The notes beneath the pieces are model-generated. The model made no database searches. It was not told the origin of the DNA and worked only from the letters and a program-made list of their open reading frames with translations. Below are positions 7,832-16,217 of a DNA stretch of 32,079 nt, piece by piece; position 1 is the first letter of the stretch, and each line of letters opens with the position of its first letter. The stretch comes from Lysobacterales bacterium. GTDB lineage: Bacteria > Pseudomonadota > Gammaproteobacteria > Xanthomonadales > Xanthomonadaceae. The stretch lies in assembly GCA_015655355.1 (NCBI GenBank), contig JAATFG010000011.1:1-32079 (forward strand). The letters run 5' to 3'. The translations under genes and the position numbers were made by a program.

Positions 7832-8421
7832 GCCATCGCATCGAGATCTTCCGTGGCAACGAAGTGGCGCCGTGGCTGGGCCATGTCGATCGCCTGCGCA
7901 TCGCGGTGTTCCGTGATTGGCCGTATCTGTACGAAGGCGATCTGGAATACGAGCGGGATTACCTCGCCACTTACGCGAAATCGCCCGGCAGCTTGTTCGT
8001 GCTCGTGATCGACGGCGACGAGGTCGTCGGCGCTTCGACCGGCGTGCCGCTGGGCGACGAAACCGAAGCGTTCAAGCGGCCGTTCGCCGCGCGCGGCATC
8101 GCCGCCGCCGAGGTGTTCTATTTCGGCGAATCGGTGCTGTTGCCGTCGCATCGCGGGCGCGGCATCGGCCACGCGTTCTTCGATGCGCGCGAAGCATGGG
8201 CGAAGGCGCTGGGAAAGCGCATCACCGCGTTCTGCGCGGTCGATCGTGCCGATGAGGATCCGCGCAAGCCGGGGAATTACCGGCCCAACGACGCGTTCTG
8301 GACGAAACGCGGTTACCTGCGCCAGCCCGGCATGCAGATGCGCCTGGGCTGGAAGGAAATCGGCCGCGGCGAAGTCGAGAACACGCTGACATTCTGGCTG
8401 CGCGATTGGAGCACGCAATGA
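7828..8421 (+). CDS. GNAT family N-acetyltransferase
   Basis: The 197-residue protein carries the GNAT acetyl-CoA binding motif A at about 98-118 (YFGESVLLPSHRGRGIGHAF), with the pyrophosphate-binding R/HRGRGIG at 108-114. The substrate is not predictable from sequence. It starts at 7828, overlapping the previous stop (ATGA), and its own stop overlaps the next start (ATGA at 8418-8421). It is therefore probably co-translated with the downstream carbon-nitrogen hydrolase. GNAT domains are found beside or fused to such hydrolases in other bacteria, which suggests related chemistry, but the pathway is not established here. Confidence 0.85.
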   Translation: MSHRIEIFRGNEVAPWLGHVDRLRIAVFRDWPYLYEGDLEYERDYLATYAKSPGSLFVLVIDGDEVVGASTGVPLGDETEAFKRPFAARGIAAAEVFYFGESVLLPSHRGRGIGHAFFDAREAWAKALGKRITAFCAVDRADEDPRKPGNYRPNDAFWTKRGYLRQPGMQMRLGWKEIGRGEVENTLTFWLRDWSTQ

Positions 8422-9326
8422 ATCGTGTTGTCTTGAAGCTGGCAGTCGGCAAGTATTTCATCGAAGCGCCGCGAAGCTTCGCCGAATTCGCGGCGAAGCA
8501 GGAGCGCCTGCTCGGCGAAGCGAAGGCACGAGGCGCGCGCATCGCGGTGCTGCCCGAATACCTGTCGCTGGAACTGGCGGCGACGTTCGCGGCGGAAATC
8601 GGCGGCGACCTGCACGCCTCGCTGCGTGCGATCCAGCAGCATCGCGAGGCGTGGCTTGCGCTGTACGCGAAGCTCGCGCGGCAATTCGACATGCACATCG
8701 TCGCCGGCACCTTCCTGCTGGCGCGGGACAACGGCAATTATCGCAACCGCAGCGACCTGTTCAGCGCCGATGGCAAGCATTTCTGGCAGGACAAGCTGCA
8801 ACTCACCGCGTTCGAGCGCGCGCTGGCCAGAGGCGGGGCGCAGGTCATCGAACCGGGCGGTGAATTGAAAGTCTTTGAACTCGACGGCATCCGCGCCGGC
8901 ATCGCGGTCTGCTACGACAGCGAATTCCCGTTGCCGGTGCGCGCGCAGTACGAAGCCGGTGCGCGCCTGCTGCTGGTGCCCTCGTGCACCGACACCGAGG
9001 CCGGCGCCACCCGCGTGCGCGTCGGCTGCCTGGCGCGGGCGCTGGAGAACCGCATCTTCGTCGCCCAATCCGTCACCGCCGGCATTGCCGAATGGTCGCC
9101 GGCGCTGGACGTCAACAGCGGCGAAGCGGCGATCTTCGCGCCGATGGATCGCGGTTTCCCTGCCGATGGCGTGCTCGCGCAGACGCAGGGCGATGCGACG
9201 TGGGCGATCGCGGAGCTCGACTTCGATGCGTTCGAGGCCTCGCGCGCCGATGCGCAGGTCGCCAACGATCGCGACTGGCGTGGGCAGTTGCAGCCCGGCG
9301 CGTTGCGCGCGACGTTGCAGCGCTGA
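8418..9326 (+). CDS. Carbon-nitrogen hydrolase (nitrilase superfamily)
   Basis: This 302-residue amidase-type enzyme has the Glu-Lys-Cys triad of the nitrilase superfamily: E47 in AVLPEYLS, K126 in WQDKLQLT and nucleophile C165 in GIAVCYDSEFP. The conserved LLVPSCTDT and RALENRIFVAQS segments follow. Such enzymes hydrolyse linear amides or nitriles; the substrate here is unknown. The start at 8418 is chosen because it forms the ATGA overlap with the GNAT stop; an in-frame ATG four codons upstream also exists. It is the last gene of the creB-led run and is followed by a clear terminator. Confidence 0.9.
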   Translation: MNRVVLKLAVGKYFIEAPRSFAEFAAKQERLLGEAKARGARIAVLPEYLSLELAATFAAEIGGDLHASLRAIQQHREAWLALYAKLARQFDMHIVAGTFLLARDNGNYRNRSDLFSADGKHFWQDKLQLTAFERALARGGAQVIEPGGELKVFELDGIRAGIAVCYDSEFPLPVRAQYEAGARLLLVPSCTDTEAGATRVRVGCLARALENRIFVAQSVTAGIAEWSPALDVNSGEAAIFAPMDRGFPADGVLAQTQGDATWAIAELDFDAFEASRADAQVANDRDWRGQLQPGALRATLQR

Positions 9327-9329
9327 AGT

Positions 9330-9359
9330 GAAAAAGGCCAGGAATTCGCGGCCTTTTTC
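9330..9359. terminator. Bidirectional intrinsic terminator
   Basis: GAAAAAGGCC at 9330-9339 pairs with GGCCTTTTTC at 9350-9359 around a 10-nt loop. T-runs occur on both strands. It sits between the convergent hydrolase (stop 9326) and PAP2 gene (stop 9376) and can serve both. Confidence 0.85.
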
Positions 9360-9375
9360 CGGTTGCCGTCGGTGC

Positions 9376-9927
9376 TCAGAACAGATACAGCGTCGTGCCG
9401 GCCAGCGCGAAGCCGATGCCGGTGGCGGCAAGCACGTCGCTCGGATAGTGCATGCCGAGCACCACCCGCGAGACCGCGATGCAGGCGCTGAACGGAATCA
9501 GCGCGATCGCCAGCCACGGGTAATACGCCAGCGCGACGAGGGTGAACGACACCGCGTGCAAGGTGTGGCCGGACGGGAACGAGAATTCGTCCAGCGGCGC
9601 GATCCAGGCGGTGATGCGGCCGTCGGCGGCGAACGGGCGCGGGCGGCGGGTCCAGCGTTTCAGGGCCTTGTACAGGGTGAGCGCGACGATGCCGGCGGCC
9701 GCCATGTGCGCCGCGGCGATCAGGCCGTGTCGGCCGTCGAGCACGACCATCGCACCCATCAGCGCATACCAGAACACGCCGTCGCCCAGGCGGCTGACGA
9801 TGGAAAAGAAACGGCGCACGCGATTGGCTTCGCCCCAGCGGTTGGCGACGAGGCACCAGCCGAGGTCGCGGCGGGCGATGAAATTGCGGCTTCGGGCGGA
9901 CGTGTCAGGCTGCGGCAGCGAGGACAT
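9376..9927 (-). CDS. PAP2 family membrane phosphatase
   Basis: The 183-residue membrane protein has all three PAP2 signatures: K90-x6-R97-P98 (KRWTRRPRP), P118-S-G-H121, and S153-R-x5-H160-x3-D164. The last His is the family nucleophile and H121 the acid. About four or five membrane helices surround these motifs. The family removes phosphate from lipid phosphates or undecaprenyl pyrophosphate outside the membrane. The ATG at 9927 has a purine-rich AAAGGA upstream, and its first 23 nt overlap the end of the glycosyltransferase gene. The pair is thus one transcription unit, and a lipid or polyprenyl substrate linked to glycan transfer is plausible. Confidence 0.88.
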   Translation of the reverse strand: MSSLPQPDTSARSRNFIARRDLGWCLVANRWGEANRVRRFFSIVSRLGDGVFWYALMGAMVVLDGRHGLIAAAHMAAAGIVALTLYKALKRWTRRPRPFAADGRITAWIAPLDEFSFPSGHTLHAVSFTLVALAYYPWLAIALIPFSACIAVSRVVLGMHYPSDVLAATGIGFALAGTTLYLF

Positions 9928-11050
9928 GGCGATTCCTTTCGTTGGCGAGCTGGGTGAGCAGGGCATCGAAATCGGCGGCGACCTGTTCCGGGCGCAGCAC
10001 CTGCATCGCGTCGTGCGCGGCGGTGCCCATCGTCCTGCGCGCGGTGGCATCGCTGGCGATGCGCACCGCGGCGCCGATGAATTCGGCATCGTTGCGTACC
10101 GCGGCGCCATGCGCGCCGTTGATCAGGTGTTCGCGCGCGGCGCCGTAATCGAAGGCCACGGTCGGCACGCCGCTGGCCATCGCCTCCAGGGTGACGTTGC
10201 CGAAGGTTTCGCTGTGGCTGGGGAACAGGAACAGGTCGCCGCTGGCGAAGTGCCGCGCCAGCACTTCGCCGCGCTGGATGCCGCAGAAGATGAAGTCCGG
10301 GTTTTCCGTGGCGAGCTGTTCGCGCATCGGGCCGTCGCCGACCCAGACGAACTTCGCGCGCGGTTGCTGCTTTTGCAATTCGCGGAAGGCCCGTACCGCC
10401 AGCGACAGGTTCTTTTCCGCGGCGATGCGGCCGACGTAGATCGCGACGACGTCGTCATCGTTCGCGCCCCATTGCGCGCGCAGGCGCGCATCGCGCTTGG
10501 CCGGGCTGAAATGCTGCGCATCGACCGCCCGCGCCAGGCACACCACTTTGTGGAAGCCGGTGTCTTGCAGGAAGCCGGCCAGTTCGCGCGTCGGCACCAG
10601 GGTCGCATCGGCGCCGTTGTGGAAGCGGCGCATCCAGCGCAGCGCGGTGTTCTGCAACCACGGCAGGCCGTAGTCGCGCATGTATTCGTCGAAGCGGGTG
10701 TGGAAGCCGGTGGCGACCGGGATGCCGAGCTTGCGCGCGGCGCGCAGCGCCGACCAGCCGAGCGGGCCTTCGGTGGCGATGTAGATCGCGTCGGGCGTCC
10801 ACTCGCTCCACAACTTGGCGAGCGTGCGCGGCGCCGGCAGGCCGAACTTCAGGCCCGGGTAGCGCGGCAGGCCCATGCCGCGCACGAGCAATTCGTTTTC
10901 GCGCAGTTCGATGCCGCCGTCGTTCTGGCGCGGACGCACCACCTGCACCTCGTGGCCGCGCGCGCGCAGGCCGTGCTCCAGGCTCTGCACCGTGAGCGCG
11001 ACGCCGTTGACCTCCGGCGGGTAAGTCTCGGTGACGATGGCGTAGCGCAT
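9905..11050 (-). CDS. GT4 family glycosyltransferase (GT-B fold)
   Basis: The 381-residue cytoplasmic enzyme opens with the GT4 acceptor-domain start (MRYAIVTETYPPEVNGVA). A donor-binding Rossmann domain begins near VAIYVGRIAAEKNL, and the retaining-GT motif E-x7-E is seen in SETFGNVTLEAMASGVP. It resembles mannosyl- and glucosyltransferases that modify membrane lipids, of the MgtA/PimB/SqdX type. Donor and acceptor are not readable from sequence. The ATG at 11050 begins the conserved N-terminus; in-frame upstream ATGs would add a tail overlapping the hairpin at 11082. It overlaps the PAP2 gene downstream. Confidence 0.87.
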   Translation of the reverse strand: MRYAIVTETYPPEVNGVALTVQSLEHGLRARGHEVQVVRPRQNDGGIELRENELLVRGMGLPRYPGLKFGLPAPRTLAKLWSEWTPDAIYIATEGPLGWSALRAARKLGIPVATGFHTRFDEYMRDYGLPWLQNTALRWMRRFHNGADATLVPTRELAGFLQDTGFHKVVCLARAVDAQHFSPAKRDARLRAQWGANDDDVVAIYVGRIAAEKNLSLAVRAFRELQKQQPRAKFVWVGDGPMREQLATENPDFIFCGIQRGEVLARHFASGDLFLFPSHSETFGNVTLEAMASGVPTVAFDYGAAREHLINGAHGAAVRNDAEFIGAAVRIASDATARRTMGTAAHDAMQVLRPEQVAADFDALLTQLANERNRHVLAAAA

Positions 11051-11081
11051 CTGCGGTGCCCCAAGGCCTTTTGGCATGAGG

Positions 11082-11103
11082 GCATGTTCAAGGAGGAACA
11101 TGC
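11082..11103. other. Hairpin in the ppx-glycosyltransferase gap
   Basis: GCATGTTC and GAACATGC form a perfect 8-bp inverted repeat around a 6-nt centre, 32 nt upstream of the glycosyltransferase ATG and 37 nt after the ppx stop. There is no T-run. It could be an operator, an RNA leader hairpin, or a weak terminator of the pho operon. Confidence 0.4.
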
Positions 11104-11140
11104 AAGCGCTGTTGCGGTTTGGTTACCGCGAGATGACGCC

Positions 11141-12658
11141 TCAATCCACGAACGGCCGGAACGCGATGCCGAGGCCGGCGATGTATTCGGGTTCGGCGAT
11201 CAGGTCGGTCTTGAGCAGCGGGCGCGAATCGATCCAGTCGCGCGCCACCACCAGTTGCAGCGAATCGCCGTGCACGGCCAGTTCCAGTTTCGGGATCGCG
11301 TCCGGGTCGTGCGAACGGTGCAGCAGCACCGCCAGGCGCAACAGCGCGGTGGTGCGCTTGGCCTTGAGCAGGACGCGGTCGGGCAGGGCGTCGAAGGCGT
11401 TCTTGACGATGTTGCGGCGGTGGTTGCGCACCAGCGCGGCGAGCAGCAACTGTTCCTGCCGGGAGAAGCCGGCGATGTCCGAATGCTCCAGCAGGTAGGC
11501 GCCGTGCAGGTGGTACTGGCTGTGGGCGATGGCCAGGCCGATCTCGTGCAGGCGCGCGGCCCAGCCGAGCATCAGCGCATCGTCGTCGTCCAGTTGCCAC
11601 GCCTGCCGCACCTGCTCGAACAGGCGCAGCGCGGTGGCTTCGACGCGCGCCGCCTGAATCTCGTCGATGCCGTAGCGCTGGGTCAGCGCGGCGACCGAAG
11701 CGTCGCGCGGGTCCTTGTCGCTGCGCCGGCCGATGATGTCGTAGAGGATGCCTTCGCGCATCGCCGCCTTGCTCACCAGCAGGCGTTGCAGGCCGAGGGC
11801 CGAAAATGCCGCTTCCAGCACCAGCACGCCGCCGGCGATGATCGGCTTGCGGTCCTTCTCCAGTCCGGGCAGGTTGATCTTGTCGATGCTGTCGGCCTGC
11901 AGCAGTTGTTCGCGCAGCAGCGGCAGGGCGTCGGCGGTGATCGCGCCCTTGGTCAGCTTCATCGCGGTGAGGATGTCGCCGATCGCCTTGTGCGTGCCCG
12001 AGGTGCCGATCGCCTCCTGCCAGCCGAGCGCGCGGTATTGCGCGGCGAACTGCTGGAATTCGGCGCTGATTTCGGCCAGGCCGTCCTTCCAGCGCTTCTT
12101 GCTCAGGCGGCCGTTGGGGAAGAACCGGCGCGTGCTGGCGATGCACCCGGCCTGCAGGCTTTCGCGCTCGATCGGCTCGAAGCCGCGGCCGATGATGAAT
12201 TCGGTGCTGCCGCCGCCGATGTCGATGACCAGGCGCAGTTGCTCCGGTTTCGGCGGTTGCGCGTGGGCGACGCCGAGGTAGATCAGGCGCGCCTCCTCGC
12301 GGCCGCTGACCACTTCGATCGGTTTGCCCAGCGCGGCTTCGGCCGGCACCAGGAAATCCTGCGGCGCGGCGAGGCGGCGCACGGTGTTGGTCGCCAGTGC
12401 GCGCACGCGCGTGGCCGGCACGTCGCGGATGCGCTGGCCGAAGCGGGCGAGGCAATCGATCGCGCGCTTGCGTGCCGAATCCGACAGCCGGCCCTTGCGG
12501 TCGAGGCCATCAGCCATGCGCACGTTTTCGCGCAGGCGATCGACCACGCGCAACTGACCGAGCGAGGTGCGCGCGACGATCATGTGGAAGCTGTTGGAGC
12601 CGATGTCGATGGCGGCGAACTGGTCGCCATCGGCGGGTGCGGGGGAGGTCTGCGGCAT
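11141..12658 (-). CDS. ppx: Exopolyphosphatase
   Basis: Ppx removes terminal phosphate from inorganic polyphosphate. The 505-residue product has the ASKHA fold signatures AAIDIGSNSFHMIVA (about 15-29) and VIDIGGGSTEFIIGR, and a C-terminal HD-like helical region (GWAARLHEIG, HSQYHLHGAYLLEHS). Length fits Ppx (about 510). The close homologue GppA is possible, but position directly after ppk favours Ppx. The start at 12658 puts the ATG 6 nt from a TACCAT element. It follows ppk with a 63-nt gap and is the last gene of the phoB-phoR-ppk-ppx run, so synthesis and degradation of polyphosphate are placed together. Confidence 0.92.
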   Translation of the reverse strand: MPQTSPAPADGDQFAAIDIGSNSFHMIVARTSLGQLRVVDRLRENVRMADGLDRKGRLSDSARKRAIDCLARFGQRIRDVPATRVRALATNTVRRLAAPQDFLVPAEAALGKPIEVVSGREEARLIYLGVAHAQPPKPEQLRLVIDIGGGSTEFIIGRGFEPIERESLQAGCIASTRRFFPNGRLSKKRWKDGLAEISAEFQQFAAQYRALGWQEAIGTSGTHKAIGDILTAMKLTKGAITADALPLLREQLLQADSIDKINLPGLEKDRKPIIAGGVLVLEAAFSALGLQRLLVSKAAMREGILYDIIGRRSDKDPRDASVAALTQRYGIDEIQAARVEATALRLFEQVRQAWQLDDDDALMLGWAARLHEIGLAIAHSQYHLHGAYLLEHSDIAGFSRQEQLLLAALVRNHRRNIVKNAFDALPDRVLLKAKRTTALLRLAVLLHRSHDPDAIPKLELAVHGDSLQLVVARDWIDSRPLLKTDLIAEPEYIAGLGIAFRPFVD

Positions 12659-12664
12659 GCGGCG

Positions 12665-12693
12665 ATGGTATTGGAAAAAGGGACCGGAGTGAA
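12665..12693 (-). promoter_or_regulatory. Candidate internal promoter for ppx
   Basis: On the minus strand TTCACT (12693-12688), a 17-nt spacer and TACCAT (12670-12665) are followed by 6 nt and the ppx ATG. The spacing predicts a leaderless ppx transcript that could be made independently of the Pho box. Confidence 0.4.
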
Positions 12694-12721
12694 TTTCCAC
12701 CCTCTTTCCGCTATCCGGCGA

Positions 12722-14824
12722 TCAGATCTGGGCGAGCAGCGTGCCCTGCGCCGAATGCAGCGCCTCGCCGGGCGCCGGCGCGACGCGGCGGTATTCGCCG
12801 CTGGAATCGAGCCGCCAGGCCTGGGTGTTGTCGGCCAGATAGTTGAGCAATGCCTGTTCGTGCACGCGCCTGGCGAGTTTCTGGTCGAGGATCGGGAATG
12901 CCACTTCCACCCTGCGCAGCAGGTTGCGGTCGAGCCAGTCGGCGCTGGCGCAGTAGATTTCAGGCGCGCCGTCATTGCCGAACCAGTACACGCGGCTGTG
13001 TTCGAGGAAACGGCCGACGATGCTGCGCACGCGGATGTTCTCGCTCACGCCGGCCATGCCGGGGCGCAGCGTGCACGCGCCGCGCACGATCAGGTCGATC
13101 TGCACGCCGGCCTGCGAGGCCGCGTACAGCGCGCGGATGACGTGCGGCTCGTTGATCGCGTTGATCTTGATGATGATCCGGCCCGGCTTGCCGGCGCGCG
13201 CCAACTGCGCTTCGCGCTCGATCTTGCGCAGGATTTCCTTGTACAGGGTGAACGGCGATTGCAGCAGGCGCTTGAGCTTGGTTTCCGGCGCCATCGCCGA
13301 GATCTGCTGGAAGATCATGTGCACGTCGTTGCCGATGTCGTCGTCCGCCGTGATCAGGCCGAAGTCGGTGTAGAAGCGCGCGGTGCCACTGTGGTAGTTG
13401 CCGGTGCCGAGGTGGCAGTAGCGGCGCAGTTTCTTGCCTTCGCGGCGGATGATCATCAGCATCTTGGCGTGGGTCTTGTAGCCGACCACGCCGTACACGA
13501 CCTGCACGCCGGCCTGCTGCAGCTTGTCGGCGACGCCGAGGTTGGCGTCCTCGTCGAAGCGCGCGCGCAGCTCGACGACGACGGTGACGTCCTTGCCGTT
13601 GCGCGCGGCCAGCACCAGCGCATCGACCAGCGGCGAATTGCTGCCGGTGCGGTACAGGGTCTGCTTGATCGCCAGCACGTTCGGATCGTTCGCGGCCTGG
13701 CGCAACAGTTCGGTGACCGGCGCGAAGGCATCGTAGGGATGCTGCAGCAGCACGTCGCGTTCGCCGACCACGTCGAACAGGTTGTCGCCGTCGAGCTTGT
13801 TGCGCTGGACGAAGGGCAGGTACTTCAGGTCGGGGCGGTCGGCCAGGTCGCAGACCTGGATCAGGCGATGCAGGTTGACCGGGCCGTCGATGTAATACGC
13901 GGCGTTCTCGGTCAGCTCGAAATTCTGCAGCAGGGTCCTGACGATTTCCTGCGGGCAGTCGTTGGCGATTTCCAGGCGTACCGCCGGGCGATAGCCGCGG
14001 TCGGAAAGCTCGTGGCGCAAGGCGGAGGCGAGGTTCTCCATTTCGTCCTCGTCCAGTTCCAGTTCCGAATCGCGGGTGACCCGGAACTGGTAGGCGCCTT
14101 TCACTTCCATGCCGGGGAACATGTCCTCGGCGAAGGCGACCAGCACCGAGGAGAGCAGCACGAAATCGTTTGGCCCGCCGCTGATGTCCTCGGGCAGGTG
14201 GATGATGCGCGGCAGCGAGCGCGGCGCGCGCACGATGGCCAGGTGCCCGCTGCGGCCGAACGCGTCCTGGCCTTTCAGCACCACCGCGACGTTGAGCGTC
14301 TTGTTGAGGATCTTCGGGAACGGATGCGACGGGTCCAGGGCCAGGGGCGAGAGCACCGGCATGATTTCGTTGCGGAAATGCGCGCGCAGCCAGCGGTTCT
14401 GTTCGGCGTTCCATTGCGCGCGGTGCATGATGTGCACGCCGGCCTTGTCCAGTTCCGGCTGCAGCACTTCGTTCCAGCACTTGTATTGCGCTTCGACCAG
14501 TTGCGCGGCGCGGTCGTGGATGCGGGTCAGCAATTCGGCCGGGGAGATGCCGTCGGGGCCGGGCGGCAGGCCGAACTGCTGCGCGTGGCGGACGATCGCC
14601 GCGCGGATCTCGAAGAACTCGTCGAGGTTGGTGCAGGAAATGCACAGGAACTTGAGCCGTTCCAGCAGCGGCACGTTCGCGTCCAGCGCCTGCGCCAGCA
14701 CGCGGAAGTTGAAGTCCAGCTGCGACAGTTCGCGGTTGATGTAAAGAGCCGGGTCGCGCAGCGGATCGGCGTCGCTGTGCGGCATCGCCACTTCGGGAAT
14801 CGGGGTGAGAGGGGAGGCGTTCAT
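12722..14824 (-). CDS. ppk1: Polyphosphate kinase 1
   Basis: PPK1 reversibly polymerises the gamma-phosphate of ATP into polyphosphate. The 700-residue product has the N-terminal helical domain starting YINRELSQLDFNFRVLAQA. Two phospholipase-D-like catalytic domains carry the autophosphorylated His (H452 in YKTHAKMLMI) and the second active-site His (H609 in GRFLEHSRVYWF). Size matches PPK1 (about 690). The ATG at 14824 overlaps the phoR stop as ATGA, so it is translationally coupled to the sensor kinase. A much longer in-frame extension upstream lies inside phoR in another frame and is not coding. Pho-box control of the operon would raise polyphosphate capacity under phosphate starvation. 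Confidence 0.94.
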   Translation of the reverse strand: MNASPLTPIPEVAMPHSDADPLRDPALYINRELSQLDFNFRVLAQALDANVPLLERLKFLCISCTNLDEFFEIRAAIVRHAQQFGLPPGPDGISPAELLTRIHDRAAQLVEAQYKCWNEVLQPELDKAGVHIMHRAQWNAEQNRWLRAHFRNEIMPVLSPLALDPSHPFPKILNKTLNVAVVLKGQDAFGRSGHLAIVRAPRSLPRIIHLPEDISGGPNDFVLLSSVLVAFAEDMFPGMEVKGAYQFRVTRDSELELDEDEMENLASALRHELSDRGYRPAVRLEIANDCPQEIVRTLLQNFELTENAAYYIDGPVNLHRLIQVCDLADRPDLKYLPFVQRNKLDGDNLFDVVGERDVLLQHPYDAFAPVTELLRQAANDPNVLAIKQTLYRTGSNSPLVDALVLAARNGKDVTVVVELRARFDEDANLGVADKLQQAGVQVVYGVVGYKTHAKMLMIIRREGKKLRRYCHLGTGNYHSGTARFYTDFGLITADDDIGNDVHMIFQQISAMAPETKLKRLLQSPFTLYKEILRKIEREAQLARAGKPGRIIIKINAINEPHVIRALYAASQAGVQIDLIVRGACTLRPGMAGVSENIRVRSIVGRFLEHSRVYWFGNDGAPEIYCASADWLDRNLLRRVEVAFPILDQKLARRVHEQALLNYLADNTQAWRLDSSGEYRRVAPAPGEALHSAQGTLLAQI

Positions 14825-16152
14825 GCGGAAACGGTCTGCAATTGTGTGTGGGTGTCGCGCGGATGGATGCGGTCGGCACCGAAATGCACGGAGAAGGTGC
14901 TGCCGTGGCCGACTTCGCTGTCGATGGTCAGCCGCGCCTGGTGCAGGTTGAGCACGTGCTTGACGATCGACAGGCCGAGGCCGGTGCCGCCGGTTTCGCG
15001 CGAGCGACTGGTGGAGACACGGTAGAAGCGTTCGGTCAGGCGCGGGATGTGTTGCGCGGGAATGCCGTAGCCGGTGTCGTGCACGCTCAGGACCGCGCCC
15101 TTGCCTTCGCGTGCGAAGCGGATGCCGATGCTGCCGCCGGCCGGGGTGTAGCGCACCGCGTTGCTGACCAGGTTCGAGAACGCGCTGTGCAGTTCCTTGT
15201 TGCTGCCCCACAGGTCGATGCCGGCTTCGTCGCTGACCGCGATGGCGTGCTTGCCGCCGCTGAGCGCCTCGGCCTCGCGCCTGAGCGTGGCCAGCATCGA
15301 GGCCATCGGCACGTCTTCGTCGGGCAAGTGATCGCGCGCTTCAAGCCGGGAGATGGTGAGCAAATCCTCGACCAGCTGGGTCATGCGCTGCGACTGCTTC
15401 TGCATTTCCACCAGCATCGGCGCCCACTCGGGCATGTCCTGCGGGTCGAGCATGTCGAGGTAGCCGTGCACGACGGTCAGCGGCGTGCGCAGTTCGTGCG
15501 AGACGTTGGCGACGAAATCGCGGCGCATCTGCTCCAGCCGCAGCAGCTTGCTGACGTCGCGCGCGACCAGCAGCCAGTAATCGTCCGAATACGAGATCAG
15601 GCGCAGGTTCAGGCGCAGGGTTTCGTCGATCGGCGAGGCCACGTCGTGCAGCGGCTCGGCGTTGCGCCCGGCGGCCAGCCAGTGCGCCAGCGGCAGCGGT
15701 TGCAGGCGGGCGACGATGGACTGGTCGATGTCGTCCGGATACTTAAGGCCAAGCAGGGCGGTCGCGGCCTTGTTGAACCACAGCGCGCGCTGGCTGTTGC
15801 GTTCGACCACGACCACCGCGTCGGGCAGGGCGGCGGCGGCGGCACGGTACGCGCGCAGGATCGCCAGCAGGCGGCGCTTGCGGCTGCGCATTTCGTTCTG
15901 GCCGCGGTACAGCACGCGGTCCAGTTCGTTCCACACGCCGACGCCCTGCGCCGGGGCGAGGCGCTGGCGCGAACTCAGGCGTTGCAGCAGCTTGCGCAGG
16001 CGCCAGTAATGCCACGCGACCATGCCCAGGCAGACCAGCGCGACCACCGGCCAGACCTGGTGCACGAGCAAGCCGAGCAAGGCCGCGCCAGCCAGGATCA
16101 GGGCCAGTTCGCCGAGGGTTTTCAACCAGGCCGAGCGCAGGTGGGTGGGCAT
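14821..16152 (-). CDS. phoR: Phosphate regulon sensor histidine kinase PhoR
   Basis: The 443-residue kinase has two closely spaced N-terminal membrane helices (about 13-30 and 34-49) with almost no periplasmic loop, typical of PhoR. A PAS domain follows at about 100-200 (ALPDAVVVVERNSQRALWFN). The H-box is FVANVSHELRTPLTVVHGYL with H219, the N-box is FSNLVSNAVRYTP, and the G-boxes are DTGYGIP and GGTGLGLSIVKHV. It signals to PhoB, encoded 65 nt upstream. Its stop overlaps the ppk start. The paired regulator and the Pho box set this apart from the CreC kinase in the same window. Confidence 0.93.
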   Translation of the reverse strand: MPTHLRSAWLKTLGELALILAGAALLGLLVHQVWPVVALVCLGMVAWHYWRLRKLLQRLSSRQRLAPAQGVGVWNELDRVLYRGQNEMRSRKRRLLAILRAYRAAAAALPDAVVVVERNSQRALWFNKAATALLGLKYPDDIDQSIVARLQPLPLAHWLAAGRNAEPLHDVASPIDETLRLNLRLISYSDDYWLLVARDVSKLLRLEQMRRDFVANVSHELRTPLTVVHGYLDMLDPQDMPEWAPMLVEMQKQSQRMTQLVEDLLTISRLEARDHLPDEDVPMASMLATLRREAEALSGGKHAIAVSDEAGIDLWGSNKELHSAFSNLVSNAVRYTPAGGSIGIRFAREGKGAVLSVHDTGYGIPAQHIPRLTERFYRVSTSRSRETGGTGLGLSIVKHVLNLHQARLTIDSEVGHGSTFSVHFGADRIHPRDTHTQLQTVSA

Positions 16153-16217
16153 AATGAATGCGATTCTGGCAGATGCAGATGACGCCTGTTGTGCAGGCGA
16201 TCATTCCTGCTCCGCGC

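Noticed and set aside
9542-15025. 1,827-codon open frame on the plus strand
   Set aside because: It is antisense to PAP2, the glycosyltransferase, ppx, ppk and the end of phoR, all confidently identified. Such open frames arise opposite GC-rich genes; it has no recognisable domain.
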